Source of the DNA: Anaerolineae bacterium
GTDB taxonomy: Bacteria; Chloroflexota; Anaerolineae; Aggregatilineales; UBA2796
Direction of reading: 5' to 3'
Length of the DNA: 63,281 nt
Assembly: GCA_019637615.1 (NCBI GenBank)
Contig: JAHBVJ010000040.1
Location: 1-63,281, forward strand
How positions within the stretch are numbered: position 1 is the stretch's first letter; the number at the start of each line of letters is the position of its first letter. Below the pieces are notes generated by a model that was given only the letters and a program-made list of their open reading frames with translations, searched no databases and was not told where the DNA came from. Made by a program: the position numbers and the translations under genes. Positions 62,502-63,281 of this stretch are shown piece by piece.

Positions 62502-62945
62502 CTACTCAGCGGTGATAGTTATGGAACGCGCCAGCCACCCACGCTGCCACGCAATCACCCACAGCGGAAGCACCAGCAGCGCCGCAATCACGATCTGAAA
62601 TGGCAGCCGACCGCGATCAAAATCGGAACGAAAGAATAGGATTTGCCACACGACATGCGTGAGGGCATACAGATTAAGCACAGGTACAATCCAACGGAAA
62701 GCCCAACGCCGCTGAAGCCAGAGTGCCACGCCATAAATGAACAGTACCGTTACCCACGTGCCCGCAAAAATCACGCGTGCAGCAGGTGAAAAGGGCAGCG
62801 GTAAGCTATCGAGCACCGCGTTTGTGCTAATGGTAACCACGATCTCGATGGTGTTGGCAGCAACAAGCACTAGCAGCGCGATCCATAACCACCACGGTAC
62901 CCGCAAAGGACGTTGAGCGCGATCACGCGGCGGTTCAGTAGTCAT
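62502..62945 (-). CDS. Hypothetical membrane protein with four transmembrane helices
   Basis: A 147-residue protein with helices near LWIALLVLVAANTIEIVV, VIFAGTWVTVLFIYGVALWL, WIVPVLNLYALTHVVWQILF and PFQIVIAALLVLPLWVIAW. ATG 62945 overlaps the preceding TGA as ATGA; the longer in-frame opening is rejected. Family not recognised. Confidence 0.85.
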   Translation of the reverse strand: MTTEPPRDRAQRPLRVPWWLWIALLVLVAANTIEIVVTISTNAVLDSLPLPFSPAARVIFAGTWVTVLFIYGVALWLQRRWAFRWIVPVLNLYALTHVVWQILFFRSDFDRGRLPFQIVIAALLVLPLWVIAWQRGWLARSITITAE

Positions 62946-63281
62946 GGTGTGGCGGTGCTGGCTGTAACGGGTACGGTATCGCGCGGGAGGGCGTGCAACT
63001 CGACCCAACTGGTATGACCGGGGCGAACATAGACCCGGCCTTGCGCGAACAGGTTTAGTTCGGGCTGGCGGATGAATACCTTATAATCGCCTTCGGGCAG
63101 ATCGGGAATGACAAAATTCTCGTTCAACTGCGAATCGCCGTTCACCTCGGTATCGCCGTAGGTGAAGGCAGCCTGATAGCCCGTGTTAGCCTGCGCCTCG
63201 ACGCGGACACCCATCAGCACCTTGCCGTCAGCATCGAAAGCTCGCCCCGCGATCACGCCGCGATATTGATAGGGCTTCAGC
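62942..63281 (-). CDS. Carboxypeptidase-regulatory-like domain protein, N-terminus beyond window
   Basis: The frame stays open through the right edge (translation continues LKPYQYRGVIAGRAFDADGK), so the visible 112 residues are the C-terminus of a larger protein. The segment RGVIAGRAFDADGKVLMGVR, then DLPEGDYKVFIRQP, is typical of carboxypeptidase-regulatory-like or CNA-B-like immunoglobulin folds, often in exported proteins. Its stop overlaps the next start (ATGA), so it is in an operon with the small membrane protein. Confidence 0.8.
   Translation of the reverse strand, partial: LKPYQYRGVIAGRAFDADGKVLMGVRVEAQANTGYQAAFTYGDTEVNGDSQLNENFVIPDLPEGDYKVFIRQPELNLFAQGRVYVRPGHTSWVELHALPRDTVPVTASTATP

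Overview
The window looks like a chromosomal segment of a moderately GC-rich bacterium, most likely a Chloroflexota (Anaerolineae-like) organism. This is inferred, not proven. Supporting signs are several receptor-type Ser/Thr kinases with long Thr/Pro-rich linkers, formylglycine-generating-enzyme-like (FGE/SUMF1) sensor modules, an F420-type PPOX protein, a GldA/GldG-like exporter, HD-GYP signalling, and tRNA genes scattered singly. I see no phage structural genes, transposases, CRISPR arrays or rRNA genes.

Region 1 (1-9720, minus strand) is a tightly packed operon of at least seven genes, cut by the left edge. It encodes a 1029-residue protein with trypsin-like, peptidoglycan-amidase and probable papain-like modules; a lysozyme-like protein with tandem N-terminal repeats; an unrecognised 461-residue protein; two proteins resembling trypsin-co-occurring (trypco2-type) domains, one also carrying HhH-like and TIG-like segments; a subtilisin-like protease; and a coiled-coil/Gly-Ser-rich protein. 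None has an evident signal peptide. This is my main candidate for an undescribed system: a cytoplasmic multi-protease and cell-wall-hydrolase set.

Region 2 (10197-24846) holds a small secreted Cys-containing protein, a large kinase-STAND-TPR regulator, a PIG-L deacetylase with an inserted cyclic-nucleotide-binding domain in an operon with a MoCo-sulfurase-like aminotransferase, a divergent tandem HD-GYP/LuxR regulator, small enzymes, an orphan sensor histidine kinase and a dienelactone hydrolase. An M29 aminopeptidase and histidine ammonia-lyase follow as an operon (23737-26544).

Region 3 (26594-36363) is a signalling cluster: two tandem paralogous kinases with extracellular FGE-like domains, a membrane-anchored protein, and a kinase with three extracellular SH3-like domains. 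A TIR-FGE protein at 47317 reuses the same sensor module.

Region 4 (36508-63281) is mostly metabolic and transport: an oligopeptide-type ABC importer without its ATPases, followed by a cytochrome c lipoprotein; tRNA-His; a ComM-like ATPase; an SH3-beta-lactamase-like protein; TIR-FGE; tRNA-Pro; proline dehydrogenase; a lactate-permease-family carrier; a GldA/GldG-like ABC exporter; a beta-propeller/di-heme cytochrome; an agmatinase-family hydrolase; and a PfkB kinase. The 500-base gap at 52036-52529 has a consensus-like promoter and a run of five hairpins built partly from one repeated 13-base element; it may be a structured RNA or an operator array.
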